Shown piece by piece: positions 33,777-45,877 of a DNA stretch of 64,000 nucleotides (positions are counted from its first letter, which is position 1; the number at the start of each line of letters is the position of its first letter). Below the pieces are notes generated by a model. It worked only from the letters and a program-made list of their open reading frames with translations, had not been told where the DNA came from and ran no database searches. Source of the stretch: Polytrichum commune (lineage: Eukaryota > Streptophyta > Polytrichopsida > Polytrichales > Polytrichaceae); NCBI GenBank assembly GCA_950295325.1, contig OX485803.1, positions 74,477,554-74,541,553 of the forward strand, in the 5' to 3' direction. The position numbers and the translations under genes were made by a program.

Positions 33777-34747
33777 TTTGCCCCCATATGCGACGCCCCT
33801 GTAGTCGACGGCCCTTCCCGTCCCCTCTCGCCCCCTGCCTCCCCTTCCCAGGACGTCACGGACTTCCAAATGCCATCCCTCTACCAGTTCTCGGCGGTGG
33901 ACACGGCCTCGGCCGTGGATTACTCCCACGACGTCGGCGTCGTCAATAGCCCGCCCCCAGCACTTGTCCCCCGCGCGTACGCCCCGTCGCCCTCCCCCCT
34001 CTCCAAGGAGAAACGGACGCTCGTTCGTTTGGGACAGCTCTCGCCCTCGAGGGACGATGCCGTCGCTCGTCGTGGGCCCAGCCGGCGTCTCCGCATGGAA
34101 GGCCCCTGTTGCCACACCTCCCCCGCCGACTCCGTTCCTCCCCCCGCAACGTCCTCCGCGATCGTGGGCCCTGCCTTGACTCCCCCCCGCCATTCACCAA
34201 TGCAATAGTTCCATCGGCTCCGGATGCTCCCATCGACGCCCCCCTCGTGCCCGCCATCCCCGGCATGGACTTCCCCAAAGCCAAGGTGCCCTCCTCAACC
34301 CTAAACCCCTTTCCCGCTTTTTGCTTCCCTTGTCTTCCGTGTGTGTGCCGTTCTCTTTACGAGCGCCCATCCCAAACCGCCCTCATTATTTTCCACACTC
34401 CATTCTTATTCTTATCTTCCTATGACGTTGTTCCGCAGGTGGCTACCCGCTCTCTCGGTGCCCGGCCCTCCTTCACGTCTTCCTTGGATAGGCATGCCCT
34501 CAAGGCCGCATCATCCAAGTCCGATCGTTGTTTGGCCCTCCGCCGTAGCGCAAGACATTCCCTCTCGCAAACGCACTCGTATTCCACTCACAATACCACT
34601 CCGTACAATTCGGGAGCGCGTCCGGAAGTTTGGAATAACGACACGTATTCCGGGTCCGTCAACAAAAACGGTTATAGCCGCGGGCCTGAGATTTTCAAAG
34701 CCGTGGAGGCTGCCAAAAACAAAGCCAAGGCCGCGAAAAAAAATTAG
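33777..34747 (+). pseudogene. Pro/Ser-rich coding remnant downstream of the HAD domain
   Basis: A good acceptor (CTTGCCCATAG|TTT) opens a frame of FAPICDAPVVDG and MPSLYQFSAVDTASAVDY type that stops at 34206. In another frame PSAPDAPIDAPLVPAIPGMD leads to a donor (GCCAAG|GTGCCC at 34286), a 153-bp intron and a last exon 34439-34747 ending VEAAKNKAKAAKKN. The change of frame between the two halves means a missed intron or a frameshift. The high GC content resembles the HAD exon. An imperfect palindrome (ACGGACGCTCGTTCGT) lies at 34013 inside the open frame. Product unknown; it may be the tail of the same gene family. Confidence 0.35.
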
Positions 34748-35227
34748 TAGGACGGACTAGTGGGAATAGAAGCATACGAGTGGGACGGACTCCCTAAATG
34801 CGCTTAGGGGTAGAACATTTTAGTGGTGACTTTCTATTCTATTTCAAGTTACTCAAGACATTGATGGTATTTCCATTATAATTGTATTTCACTCCCATTG
34901 AATTCATTCAACTTCCAATCATTCTCCGCATCCTCCCTTCCATTCATAACGATCTCTCATTTCATACGCTACTATTTTCATGTATGCCTCACATTTTTGT
35001 TGACTTTGATTCCTTCATGTCTAATAATAGTATTCAAAATTATACATATGGGATTTTAGGTTGTCATTACTAGTCCAATTTTGAAGAGTGCATCCTTCAA
35101 TAGTCTCATAATCAACAAAAAGTCTCCAATTACCGAATATAATGTTATCTAACTGACCATCACAAAAAGAAATGAATGAAAACTTTGAGAGAGAATTGTT
35201 GAACTTATATGGAATGTTCTCAAAGAC

Positions 35228-36170
35228 TAATAGGCCGCCCACACCTACTATGGTGGGCATTAGTGAACAGGCGAACTCCGTTCACTGCCACCAGTAAGTG
35301 TGGGCGAGAACCAAGGAGAACCGGCGGTTACTTCCACAAGTTCCACATGAATTAATTGATTTGGAGAAATAACCCGGTCGAAGTTCAAGACTTCACGATA
35401 ATTTGGTACCTAAAGTTACAAAGATGAACCGGTGAGTTTGAGAAATAACCTGGTTGAACAAGACCTCACAAAATTAAACTTATCAAGCGTTCTAGAGGAA
35501 TATAGAGAATATACCTCAAATCAATAAAAGAAAAACCAAAAGTTCACGCACATGTAACGAATTGGACTTGGAAAGAATAGAACTTTAACCGATCATGCGA
35601 AAAAAATCTCCATGGGCAATTAGTCAAATATGATATTTAGTGTGACTTACTATTTGGATTTATACGGTGCTATATCCCTCTATTGATAAAATAATTTTTT
35701 TTAAAGTAAAGTTGTCAAAGTTTTATAATGTCCAAACTATCAATTTAACATTTGTTGGTAAAATCTGAGATGTACAGTAAATAGATATAGCATTGCGTAA
35801 TTCCACATAGTAAGGTTTGCCTAAATATCATATTCAATGTAGTTATAGAGAGATATGAATTCGTGGCCTCTATGTAGACTCACTCATTGCGAAGGTGAAA
35901 ATGTAGTGATTTATCTCGCTTGAAATTATCCAGAAGTGAGAAATTATCTCGCTTGATATTATGTAGTAGTGCGAAATTATCTCGCTCGAAATTTTCTAAT
36001 AGGTAGAAATCATAAAGGTGTGTGAAATTACCGATTGCAGCAGTGAACAAGCGAGTGGCAGGACTGATGTGACCACTGGTTGCCACTGCTATAAAGCTCT
36101 TTAAAAGTGCAACCCTGCTGGTGGGAGTCGCCGACTGGCCTCACCACCAACAGGTGTGGGGAGGCTATAA
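35228..36170. repeat. Repeat element with inverted ends, nested MITE inside
   Basis: Near the left end CGCCCACACCTACTATGGTG and near the right end CACCACCAACAGGTGTGGGG are inverted and similar. Inside, at 35625-35843, a second element starts AAATATGATATTTAGTGTGA and ends CTAAATATCATATTCAATGT, with GTAATTCCACATAGTAAGG inverted to ACTATTTGGATTTATAC. Both are noncoding. Confidence 0.4.
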
Positions 36171-38451
36171 GCACAATACCAAGAATCTCCAACCACTTGA
36201 ATTATTTTAGAGTGATAGAGCTAGGTTTTGGATTTAGTTGCCAAAGTTGCCTCTCAACTAATATTGGATTGTGGCCTTGAGGCATATTCGACACGTGGTA
36301 TCTAATCAAACGTCAATTGCGTCAATTTTATTGATTTCACTCTTAGATATCCAAAAGACAATAGATAGGTTGTAGCTTTTGACTTTCACACTTCATGTGT
36401 GATGTTTTCTTTGCTTATGGCCCTTATTAGGCTTTTTTATTAATACGAGGATTATATACTCTTATTTTATTATTATGGTTCAACACAAAGTTCAAATGAG
36501 TATTTTCATTTTTGACAATTGTTTCCTCATTTGGCAATTTTATATACTACAAGATTCACATCATGGGTTTGCAGACGATCGTGTTAATTAATTCAATTCT
36601 TATTAATTCCGTTTCATCAAAGCATTTACCAATATCACACTTCCTCTTGCTAACAACAAATGGTCACACACAACCATGACATGGAAACCTATTTAATCAT
36701 TGTCAGGGCTTCACACTCTAGACAATAAATTTCTCACTTCGATCATAACACAAAGTTTCACACCCTAGCTCTTCTTTTAATCAAATTACTGAGGAGGAGG
36801 CTTATAGCCTCTTCCCGAAATGCCGCCCTCTCAGGCGGCCACGTCACCAATTTGTTTTAGGGTTAGGGTTAGGTTCGTTGCTTCCCATAATTTAGTTCTA
36901 TGATGATCATTCACTCTTCACATGAGAATATTCTCATGACCATGCGCCCTAAACAAATTATAATTTAAAGATGATGTCTCCAACAACACACATGCTTCTC
37001 ACCCCGATTAATTCATTTATAGACTATGGTTTCAATAATTTATGAAATTTTCAACGTTTCTCACCTTGTAGACTTAATTCATGCTATAATATAAATAATA
37101 ATTCCGATACAAAACATTTATTTTCTTGAGGATATGGTCACTCAAATTAGATGAAATACCTCATCGAGCTTAACATAATAGATAGTAGATAAATGACCAT
37201 ACACAATTTCCACTTAAAATTGATCTTATTGATTCCAAGGTTTCATACCCTAATCACTTGATCACAACCTATGAGAATAACATGAGTTAGACTATCCATT
37301 TGCACCTCACGGGTCAAATAAGCATTCACTATTATTTTTCAACCCGACCATAATCTAAGAGACTATGACTCCTCAACCACGGGTTTCACACCCTGGACTG
37401 CACTAGAAAACGGTGTTTATCAAACCTTCAACTCAATTATATATTTTCTTCTCTAGAATCGACATCTTTATCATTCATATACAACAATTTGTCACATTCA
37501 AAAGGAGATATTGGCCAACAACAAGGCTTCACACCTTGGTACTCCCACAAATTGTGGTAATCACATTCTCCATTTAATTCATATGCTCTCTTCCTGAAAG
37601 TCAAGACAATGGTTCAAACAAATACATTGGGCAAACTACTATAACCAAATTATATTGCTAAAAAATGAACTTACAAAAGCAAGAGCTTCACATTGTATTG
37701 ATTCAATTTGACTATGGTACATTGCATAATTGAACATCAAAATCAAGTCCTCTCTCTTCATGAGATGGATCTCTAGTTTATATACTCTCTCTTGGGTCTC
37801 TTTTGAATATCTCCTTCCATGGGCTATGGGTATATATGGGGAGGAAGAGGAAATAAACTTTCACCTCAAAAGGCACGTCTGCCCATAGCCAAATCCAAAA
37901 GTTTCTCCTAAGTTTCTGCATGTCTATTGTAGCCTCACTAAGACTCCTCTTAACCCTTGCCAATGGCCGATATGTTTAACTTAGTAACTACTAACCCTCT
38001 TTTGATTTACTAATGACCAATTTCAAGACTTCTTGACTAAATTAGCATTCATATAGAAGATTTTAGCTTACAAATCAACCAAATTCAAAAATTAGCTATT
38101 TTGGGCCAAATTTTAGATGACATAAACTTTTATGAAAGAAGTCAAACAAGTCATGTATTAGTACACAAAAAATTGTTGCAACTTTTTTCCCATTTACCTA
38201 AGAAATCTTATTTGACATTTGAATAAGTTTTTAGGGGTTAGATTTTTTCCAAAGACAAAATATACAACCGTTTTTTATTTATGATAATAGCTTGCATTTG
38301 GTACATAAATCAACTGCATAAATAATTAAAAATATTAAAAATGTAATATTAGATATTGAGGTATGTACACATCTTTCATTGAATTTTTTGAGGATGGTAT
38401 ACAAAATTGACACCTCAAAACTCAAGACTTGCACTAGCGTGCCAAACTAGT
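36171..38451. other. No gene recognised; recurring TTCACACCCTNG motif
   Basis: AT-rich sequence. Variants of TTTCACACCCTAG recur near 36704, 36765, 37242, 37383, 37527 and 37688 without regular spacing. A short GTTTTAGGGTTAGGGTTAGG stretch lies near 36855. No coding region supported. Confidence 0.45.
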
Positions 38452-41400
38452 TCACCCTACCAATGCAACTTTGTCAAGGCGCTTAGCCGGCTCACCAGCC
38501 TTCAAGTTAGGAGCTATGAAGCTCCTATACTCCGCCCAAGTGAACGGCCTATACTTTGCAGGGTGGGATGCATCTATCAATTCTGGAAGTGGTGCTATGA
38601 GGATGTTGTCAAGTGGATTAAGAAAGTAGACTTGAGAAATTCTTGCCGAAGTCGGGTTTAGAGCAACTCTATGTTGCACACTTTGATACTTTCCATTGCT
38701 CCATGCCTGATATGTATCCAAATTACATTTAGTACATGCTCATTAGTATGATGGGTCAATTAATGGGGCATCAATTGTTGTTGCAAATACGGATAAATCT
38801 ATTTTAAACAATTTGATATGCTTTGAGATGAATGACACTTGTGAAACAATTTCTAGACTAAAGGGTGAACCACTTATTCATGAGCTATTGAAGACATTGA
38901 ACCACATCCCAACATCAAGAAGGTAAAGACAATATTTGCCTTTGCTCCTTGTCTTTCCTCTTCTTCGCGTCTTGTTTTAAGAGTGAGAATGAACTAAGTT
39001 CCACTTAGCTAGACTATTAATTAACAGTAGCAGGAACTCTTACATATTTTTTTAGTAATTTAACATTAACCTGCAAACTTTACACAATAGAATGAGATTC
39101 TTTTTGGAAGTTTTGGTTTTTGAGTTCTATCTGGATAATTATGTTTTAATAACTACAAGCACAATAATTATGGTATCTAGTGTGGGCCACATTTATTTTG
39201 ATGCATTACTCAATATGGGACCTTTGTAGCTACCCAACTATACATAAGGTAGATGGGTCTGAAATGGATTTTTTTTTGTGACTAGTCCACTTCTCTTAGG
39301 ATATGAAACATGTGACTAGTGCAAGATGGTTAGCAAATTCAAATCGAGATTGTAGCTACTTTTCTCATAATTTTTGGAGCTCATATGAATATCTTATTCG
39401 TTATCAAAATGAAAATTCTTGTGGTCATTAAATGATCATATAAGTCTCCCCCAATAATGTCGACTATTGAGCTTAGGATGATTATCCTAGTTTGAGCACA
39501 AAGACCAATCTTTTTAGAACACATGTCGTTTGGTATCCATCACTAAATCCAAACCTAACTACATACCACTCAAATATAGGTGTCCAATGAAAGAAAGTAA
39601 TTGAATAAGGGATGTCTACCTTCGCCAAACAAACATTCCCATGGGTCATTGATATAAACATATATATCGTTAATATACTTGCATGATTAATATGTCCTGT
39701 TTTTTTACATTGGACTTGAGCAAGGCTCAAATCACCAATATGGTAATATTCAGGCGGACTACATTGATTATCCCAATCAATGCTTGTTGCTATTTGGAGT
39801 TACGCAATGCTATTAACTTTCTAACGAGAGTGTGTAACTTTACCAAGCAAAGTGATTTATGTTCTAAAATGTCCGAACAACCTATGAAACTTTTGTTGGT
39901 AAAACTTGAACTCCCAAGTGAGACGATACTGCACTGTGTAAATCTGAATAGTAACACACACTAATTGGGATAATCGGTGTAGTATTTTATTAACCTACGC
40001 TATACTACTATTAAAAAACATTTTGAGTTTTTAATCGTACGAGATAATACCTGCAATATGTCGCCAATGTTGACGATCAATGACCCGGGTTCCGGTCGGA
40101 TGCTAAGCCACTCACCATCTTTGAGAACTTGGAGACCGCCCACCTCTTGGTGCAAGATGGCCATCGTTGAAGCATCGGTGTGTGGAGGGAAACCTTGCGC
40201 TAGATCCGGTCTTTGACAAACCGGATAATGGTTGAACTTCAACATAGAAGGGTTCTCTTGACGATTATAATGCCGGCTAATGCTTTTTGGTTGCAACCCC
40301 AAGCCTTCCTCTAGAAGCTCAAGTAGGTGCATTGACAACGCTTCCATGTACTCCGAGTGTTCCATTATGTCACGCCTATAGGGAAGCATACCATACATGA
40401 TCTTAGCTTTCTAGACACTTCACAATTTCTAGATACTTCACTTAGACCATGGCTAAGAAGGAGGTGCACTTATCTAGTACATTGGTTATCCCAATTAGTG
40501 TGTGGTACTATTTGGAGTTACGCAGTGCTATACCTATTTAATGAGAATGTAATATTTTCCATCAAGCAAAATCATTTATGTTCTATAATGTCCAAACAAC
40601 TTATCGAACTTTCGTTAGTAAAAATTGAACTCTTGAGTAAGACGTTATTGCACTGCATAACTCCGAATAGTAACACGCACTAATTGGGATATGTGTAGTT
40701 TAATTTATTTCTCTTGGAAAAAATCCTCATGATAGATTTGATTCAATGAGTTTTCCTTCAAGCTCAATTCAAAATGACTTTCACATTGACTCTAATGATA
40801 GCAAGCTTGACTCTCATGTTCCTTGACTTTTGGGTTTACAATTTAATGTGTGTTCATGTAGTTTTAATTTGACATTATGATCAAGACCTTTACATATGCT
40901 GAAATGCTAAAAGTGCCCATATATAATAGGTGCACCCACCTTAATGTAGGAGAATCGTGTGAAACTCAGGGGTTCAACAATAGATTTGTCCTTTGATTCA
41001 ACATGACTTTTGGCTGGGAGTTGGTTGTTTTGCATATAACACCTTCCATGTTTGTTAAGTTTTTTGGTGCATGCATGGAGGTAGTGTGCAAGATTGAACA
41101 AAGAACATTCTATGTCCAACTCATTTTGGCATTCCCAAAGGTGCTAAAACAAATTTGGCCCTCAATGAACCAAAATAGGTTGTTTTTCATTCACATTCAA
41201 ACACTACCTCCAAGCCAAGCCTTGCCCACAAGTGGAAAGAAATTAATGATATTGTATGCAAAACAACCAACATGAAATCATAGGGGACCAACTCCCAATA
41301 AGAAGTCCCATTGAACTAAAGGATATCTCTAGCACATGGTTGCAAGACTGATTGTAAGTTCAATACCTTTAAAGGTAGAGAGCACCAAAATCAATACCCT

Positions 41401-42832
41401 AAAATCTTGCACAATAAGCACATATCTATCTCAATAATGTCCACCACCCCAACCACGAATGTGCAAATGGACATGACACTCATTGACATGGTATTTTTTT
41501 ACTACAACAAATTTTTGGAGGAAAAAAAAACACTACCTTTTTTTTTTATCAACTTCTCTAGTCAACTATTACTAGCAATCGGCTTCTAATTTGTTTAAAT
41601 AAAATAATAAACCATTACATATTGTTAGATGCAAGATCTATTTGTCCAATTTTTTTTTGAATTGTTTATTTTTTGTTTTTCCTAGAAGTCGATTGCTACT
41701 AGCAGTCAATTGCTCTTGGGTGACTACAACATTCGATTTTGAGCTGTCAACTAGTTTGTCAATTGCTAAACTCTATTTATTTTAAATAAAAAAGAATATC
41801 CAAGAAGTTTTTTGGACCATTTAGATCTTGTAGTTAACAAGAACTAACGGCTCATAATGTTATGGAATTTTGGATTTTTTTTCTTTTACAATCAACTGCA
41901 AAATGATAATCGACCAGACCGTTGACCAAGAGTTGACTGCACTAACTTACCCCTGAACAAACTACCAGATGTTAACCCAACATGACGTTTTCTGGTCCGG
42001 CATCACGTCACCATCGTAGAACATACTGTGATGTGATGTAACGGATGTGGACGTGGAATCCCTGACCCCAACATGAAGCCTCTATGTTGGTTTTGGGTGA
42101 TCTCCCCCATACAACTTTGAACCTTGACAACTTTGTCATACGGAATTCAATCAAGACATGGTTTGGTGCGTTGGAATCCGCTTTCCACTTGTAAAAGATA
42201 AGAAAATAAGTTAACTTAGTAAGCTATGCCCCTTACCTGAGCTCCTCCGCCCGGAGAGGATCACCGGGCCACACGTGCCGCACCATTTCCCGCAACAACT
42301 CGGGGCTCCGGGGAAACCCCACGTTCTCATGCCACGACGAGTGCGCCCCCAAGCTCGTGCCTTCGTGGTACCCTAGATACGTCCCCACCTGACCCGGGAT
42401 CCCACGCTTCTCCCTGACCTCCTTGCCGAAGATGCTCCTGGCGTTTGCTTGGTTCTTCTCAAAGAATTCGGGCGGCACCCCGTGGTTGATCACCTTGAAG
42501 AAACCCCAGGTCGCCGCAGCACGGGCCAACTGGCTGGAAGTGCTGATTCGATCTCCGTGCGTTGCCGCGAAATTCCGCTGCAGATCGATCACCGGGAAGC
42601 TGCCACAATCCTCGTCCACGAACTCATCATACGGGGTGTGGAATCTGAGCTCCCTCGGCAGCACAAAATCCTTCAGCGTGAGATCTGTCCCCGCCACAAA
42701 CGGCTGCGAGGTTGCAGCGAGCTCTGCTGGCTCAATGTTGATCAGGAGCTTCTCGTCAGATTTCTTATCGGATGGGCCCAGAGTTTCAGTGACGAGATCG
42801 CTGCGGTGCGCAGACATGGTCGTGAGTTTCAT
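38452..42832 (-). CDS. 2-oxoglutarate/Fe(II)-dependent dioxygenase, gibberellin-oxidase-like (DOXC class)
   Basis: Three exons, 42832-42237, 40375-40051 and 38706-38452, join in frame (phase 2, then phase 0) to give 391 aa. Borders: CTCAG|GTAAGG and TATAG|GCGTGAC; TTGCAG|GTATTA and ATATCAG|GCATGG. The N-terminal DIOX_N part has GSFPVIDL and ATWGFFKVINHGV. The core has the Fe(II) ligands His264-x-Asp266 in PPHTDAST and His319 in VQHRVALN, the 2-oxoglutarate Arg329-x-Ser331 (RIS), and NHYPVCQRP, close to the NYYPxCxxP block of gibberellin 20-oxidases. The family hydroxylates or oxidises small molecules such as gibberellins in the cytosol. I do not see the typical LPWKE motif of GA20ox, so substrate is open. 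All catalytic residues are present and exon phases agree, so it is probably functional. Both introns hold a MITE of the same family. Confidence 0.85.
39285..39580 (+). repeat. Dispersed repeat family R1, copy 2
   Basis: Shares landmarks with 5140-5470 and 43190-43500, in the same order: CCACTTCTC, GCAAGATGGTTAGCAAATTC, TTTTTGGAGCTCATATGA, GTGGTCATTAAATGATCAT, AACACATGTC and CTACATACCACTCAAAT. It lies in the second intron of the dioxygenase gene. Confidence 0.55.
39759..39983. repeat. MITE family F1, complete copy 1 (~225 bp)
   Basis: The left end, CTACATTGATTATCCCAATC, and the right end, CTAATTGGGATAATCGGTGT, are inverted. Internal TGGAGTTACGCAATGCTAT and CTGTGTAAATCTGAATAGTA continue the inversion. 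It lies in the second intron of the dioxygenase gene. Confidence 0.65.
40477..40699. repeat. MITE family F1, complete copy 2 (~223 bp)
   Basis: Same ends (AGTACATTGGTTATCCCAAT and CTAATTGGGATATGTGTAGT) and the same internal order as the copy at 39759, about 80 per cent alike by eye. It lies in the first intron of the dioxygenase gene. A broken third copy starts at 7205. Confidence 0.65.
41557..41716. repeat. Small inverted repeat in dioxygenase intron 1
   Basis: CTATTACTAGCAATCGGCTT and the reverse complement of AAGTCGATTGCTACTAGCAG pair; the arms are about 35 bp apart from an A/T-rich loop of about 90 bp. Probably a small foldback. Confidence 0.4.
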
Positions 42833-43189
42833 CGATGAAACCTTGATAGACTTCCTGTGAAATCTGCGCTGAGGGTAGTCACGTATAGAATTCTACTCTG
42901 GCTAAGATGGAGATGACTTGCTCCTTGTCAAAGATACAAAGAAAGTACATATTTGGTCATAAAGTGGGAGGCGTGGACAAATATCTTTCGGATCTCGTGC
43001 TTTGGTAGAATTGGTAGAGAGAGCATCGAGTGGTGGACCTCCTAGACGGTGTGAAGGACTAATGACGATGTCTGTCTGCATCAAGAACTACACCATTTTC
43101 CAAGGTAATTGCCGAGTGTGGATTAGCATTCAGAATTTGAAGGGTGCTGTAGTTCGTAATGTAAGCAGCTGTTAAATGGTCACTTTAAC
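42833..43189 (-). promoter_or_regulatory. Upstream region of the dioxygenase gene
   Basis: Contains the presumed leader and promoter. I see no unmistakable element. It is followed upstream by a dispersed repeat from 43190, so the natural promoter may be short. Confidence 0.25.
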
Positions 43190-43500
43190 CTCTCCACTGC
43201 ACCCACTTCTCCTAGTTGTACAAACACATAATTAGTGTGGGATGATTGCCAATTCCAAATCGTGTATGTGGCTATTTTCCTTGTAAATTTTGGAGCACAT
43301 ATGATTATCCTATCCATTGTCAAAGTCAAGATTCTCGTGGACATTCAACGGTCATATAGGACAAATCCCTCCCCTCCCCCCTTCCCATTTATGTTAATTA
43401 TTGAGTCTATATATTATGGTTGAATTTCATATTTTGAGCATGTCGTTCAAACTCTTTTCAACACATGTCTTTTTGGTGTTTGTTCTTATATCCACCCAAT
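43190..43500 (+). repeat. Dispersed repeat family R1, copy 3
   Basis: CACTGCACCCACTTCTCCTA, GTGGGATGATTGCCAATTCC, AATTTTGGAGCACATATGAT, TCAACGGTCATATAGGACAA and CAACACATGTCTTTTTGGTG occur in the same order as in the copies at 5140 and 39285. Confidence 0.55.
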
Positions 43501-43756
43501 TTACCACAAACTTGGCATATCAGCAGATTTTCTTCTTCTTAGATATATATATATATATTGATTGGTGGGGGTGGGTGGGTGGGCCACGGTCCATGTTTGT
43601 TCAACTTACACACACTACTAGGAAATATGGACTTAGAACAAATGTCCCATTTTACTCAAGTTGTCATTAAGACATGACCCCATTTACAAGTGTTGAGTCC
43701 TATCTATGACAATCTATGAGAAGTGTGTTCTAGACCCACATTTTTTTGGTACATTT

Positions 43757-44075
43757 TTAATGGTATGTAGTGTCACATGCATAATAGTGTCACCCACCTT
43801 ATTTTGAGGCATATGTTAAGTTACACCAATGATTAACAACTTCACCATAAGTGTCACCTCATGACACTTGGTATCTAAGTGTGCTTATTAATATGTTGGC
43901 ATGAGTATGTTCAATACATCATTTATGGTATTTAGTGTCACTTACCCTATTTTGAGGCTTATCCTAGGTTTCATTGATGATGATTAACAACTTCACCATA
44001 AGTGTCAACTCATGACACTTGGTGTTCAAGTGCGCTTACTAATATCTTGGCGTGAATATGTTCAATAGTCTTATG
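43757..44075. repeat. Tandem duplication, ~155-165 bp unit
   Basis: TGGTATGTAGTGTCAC, then GATTAACAACTTCACCATAA, then CTCATGACACTTGGTRTYYAAGTG, then GCATGAGTATGTTCAATA occur twice in order (43761 and 43926; 43831 and 43982). A degenerate relative lies near 8290-8350. Noncoding. Confidence 0.6.
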
Positions 44076-45877
44076 TGGTGCATGCCTATGTTATGCAATG
44101 GTCTACAAGTTGACTAAAGTGTAGACAAATGACACTTGTTATTAGTATGCTCAAGGATATCTTCCTCTTGCATACTAAAACGCAAGACTATCATCTAACG
44201 TATCTCAATGTGCTACTCTAAATGTTATAATGTAGATATTCTTTCACTTAAAGAAGTTACTTATGTTGACGAATGGAATTGTATCAACAATTAGCGCACT
44301 AAACATCTCTAGGCATCTTGTTTAGGCCTACGCATACAGTGGTACATGACACTAAATATCATAATCAGTGGAGTGACATCAACTTGTGTAAAATTATTGA
44401 CTGCACAAGTCCAAAAACATTGGATCGGATTACAATCCCAAAAATGGCAGAGTTCATTCCCAGCAGCATGACATCAAATACGGCATTTCAGGCTCCCGGG
44501 ACTCATCTATACTTACATGTTCCTTCTTGTCATCCTACTTGGCTCATGAGATGTCAAGGATTTGGTAAATAAAAGAGGGGCCTTGTACACATGTCCTGCA
44601 GTCCAACCTTTCACACCCAGTTCCTTTTTGAGTATGGCTTCTTATCTGGGGCTTAGAATCAGCACCCTAAGGGAACACTTTAATATGAAGCCAATTCACA
44701 CGAAATATTAACTCAGGCCAAGCAAGGGCTCTGACACAAGAAGCAAATTAGCTTTGCATTTTGGTCTGACCCAATTCTCTTCTCTCCGGCCGTGTCAAAT
44801 TTTGTCTCTAATGCTCTAGAATAGAGTTTCACCTCGGTAAAGATATGAATTTGAGAAATGGCCTTGACTCCATGTATCCATCACATCCTATCACTAACGG
44901 ATACCTCAAAACATTATTTGATAAACTTATTCCTACGTGATTCCTTTGCTGTGTTTCTCGCAATAAGTAATCATTGCCCTAGCTTCCACATTCGACCACT
45001 TCCATTTTACCGTTATGCATACCTCGATGATTAAGCCATATGGCAAACTCATCGGGCTCAAATGAAACCAAGCGAATGGTCCACGCTGGGAGTGTTTTGT
45101 GAAGGACTTGTAGTAACCGTCAAGTTCCATCTAGCCAGTTGACTCTCAGTTCATTCTCAATTTTCCAATAATTATTAATGTTGCACAATGAGCAAACGAG
45201 TCTGTCCATGCACAAATTCTCAAGGGCTTTCCAGCCAGATTCTAAAAGATGCTCATATAAATATTTGATTGGAAATGCTGGTTCACTATGAACTACAGTG
45301 TCAGTCACATTTGTGAAATTTCTTATTAAATTGTCCTCTGAACACCTACTAGTCATAGAATGTCACTTGAAGTAAGGACAGAAAAATATCAGAAGAAATA
45401 AATAATAAATACAGAATCCACACATAAATGTTTACAAAGAGCACAGTAATTTAAATTCTGCAAAAGTTCTGCAGAGGAAAAAGGAAACAGTAATTTAATT
45501 CTGCAGAGTTCTAGATATGTTCAATGTTCATACTCTACAAAAAAGAACTCCAGCAACTACTCTATCACTAAACTCTATTTCACTACAAAACAAAGGGCAA
45601 GCTCCACCTTCAAGTTTGAAGGAGTAAATCCAAAAAAGTCCACCTGACCTTGTCAATAGCAACCCTGAAATCAGTAGTTTCAGTTCCTGTAAGATTGTGC
45701 CAGGGGCTCCAAGACATGCCCCTGACCAACCAAGACCTGAATCCAGATTGATTGCCCTGTGAACAAAGCAACACACATTAGACAACCTGAAGGCACCCTG
45801 AGAAGCTTCACTGCACCCACTGAGATTCAATCAAGGCCAGTGCTTTCGATCAATGTGGTCACACACTCACCAGATTT
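44076..45877. other. No gene confirmed; 3' flank of the SR45a-like gene
   Basis: Open frames of 65-100 codons occur on the minus strand (44933-45130, 45120-45356, 45528-45830) but none fits a family. Part of 45120-45877 may be the 3' untranslated region or alternative last exons of the SR45a-like transcript. Confidence 0.4.
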
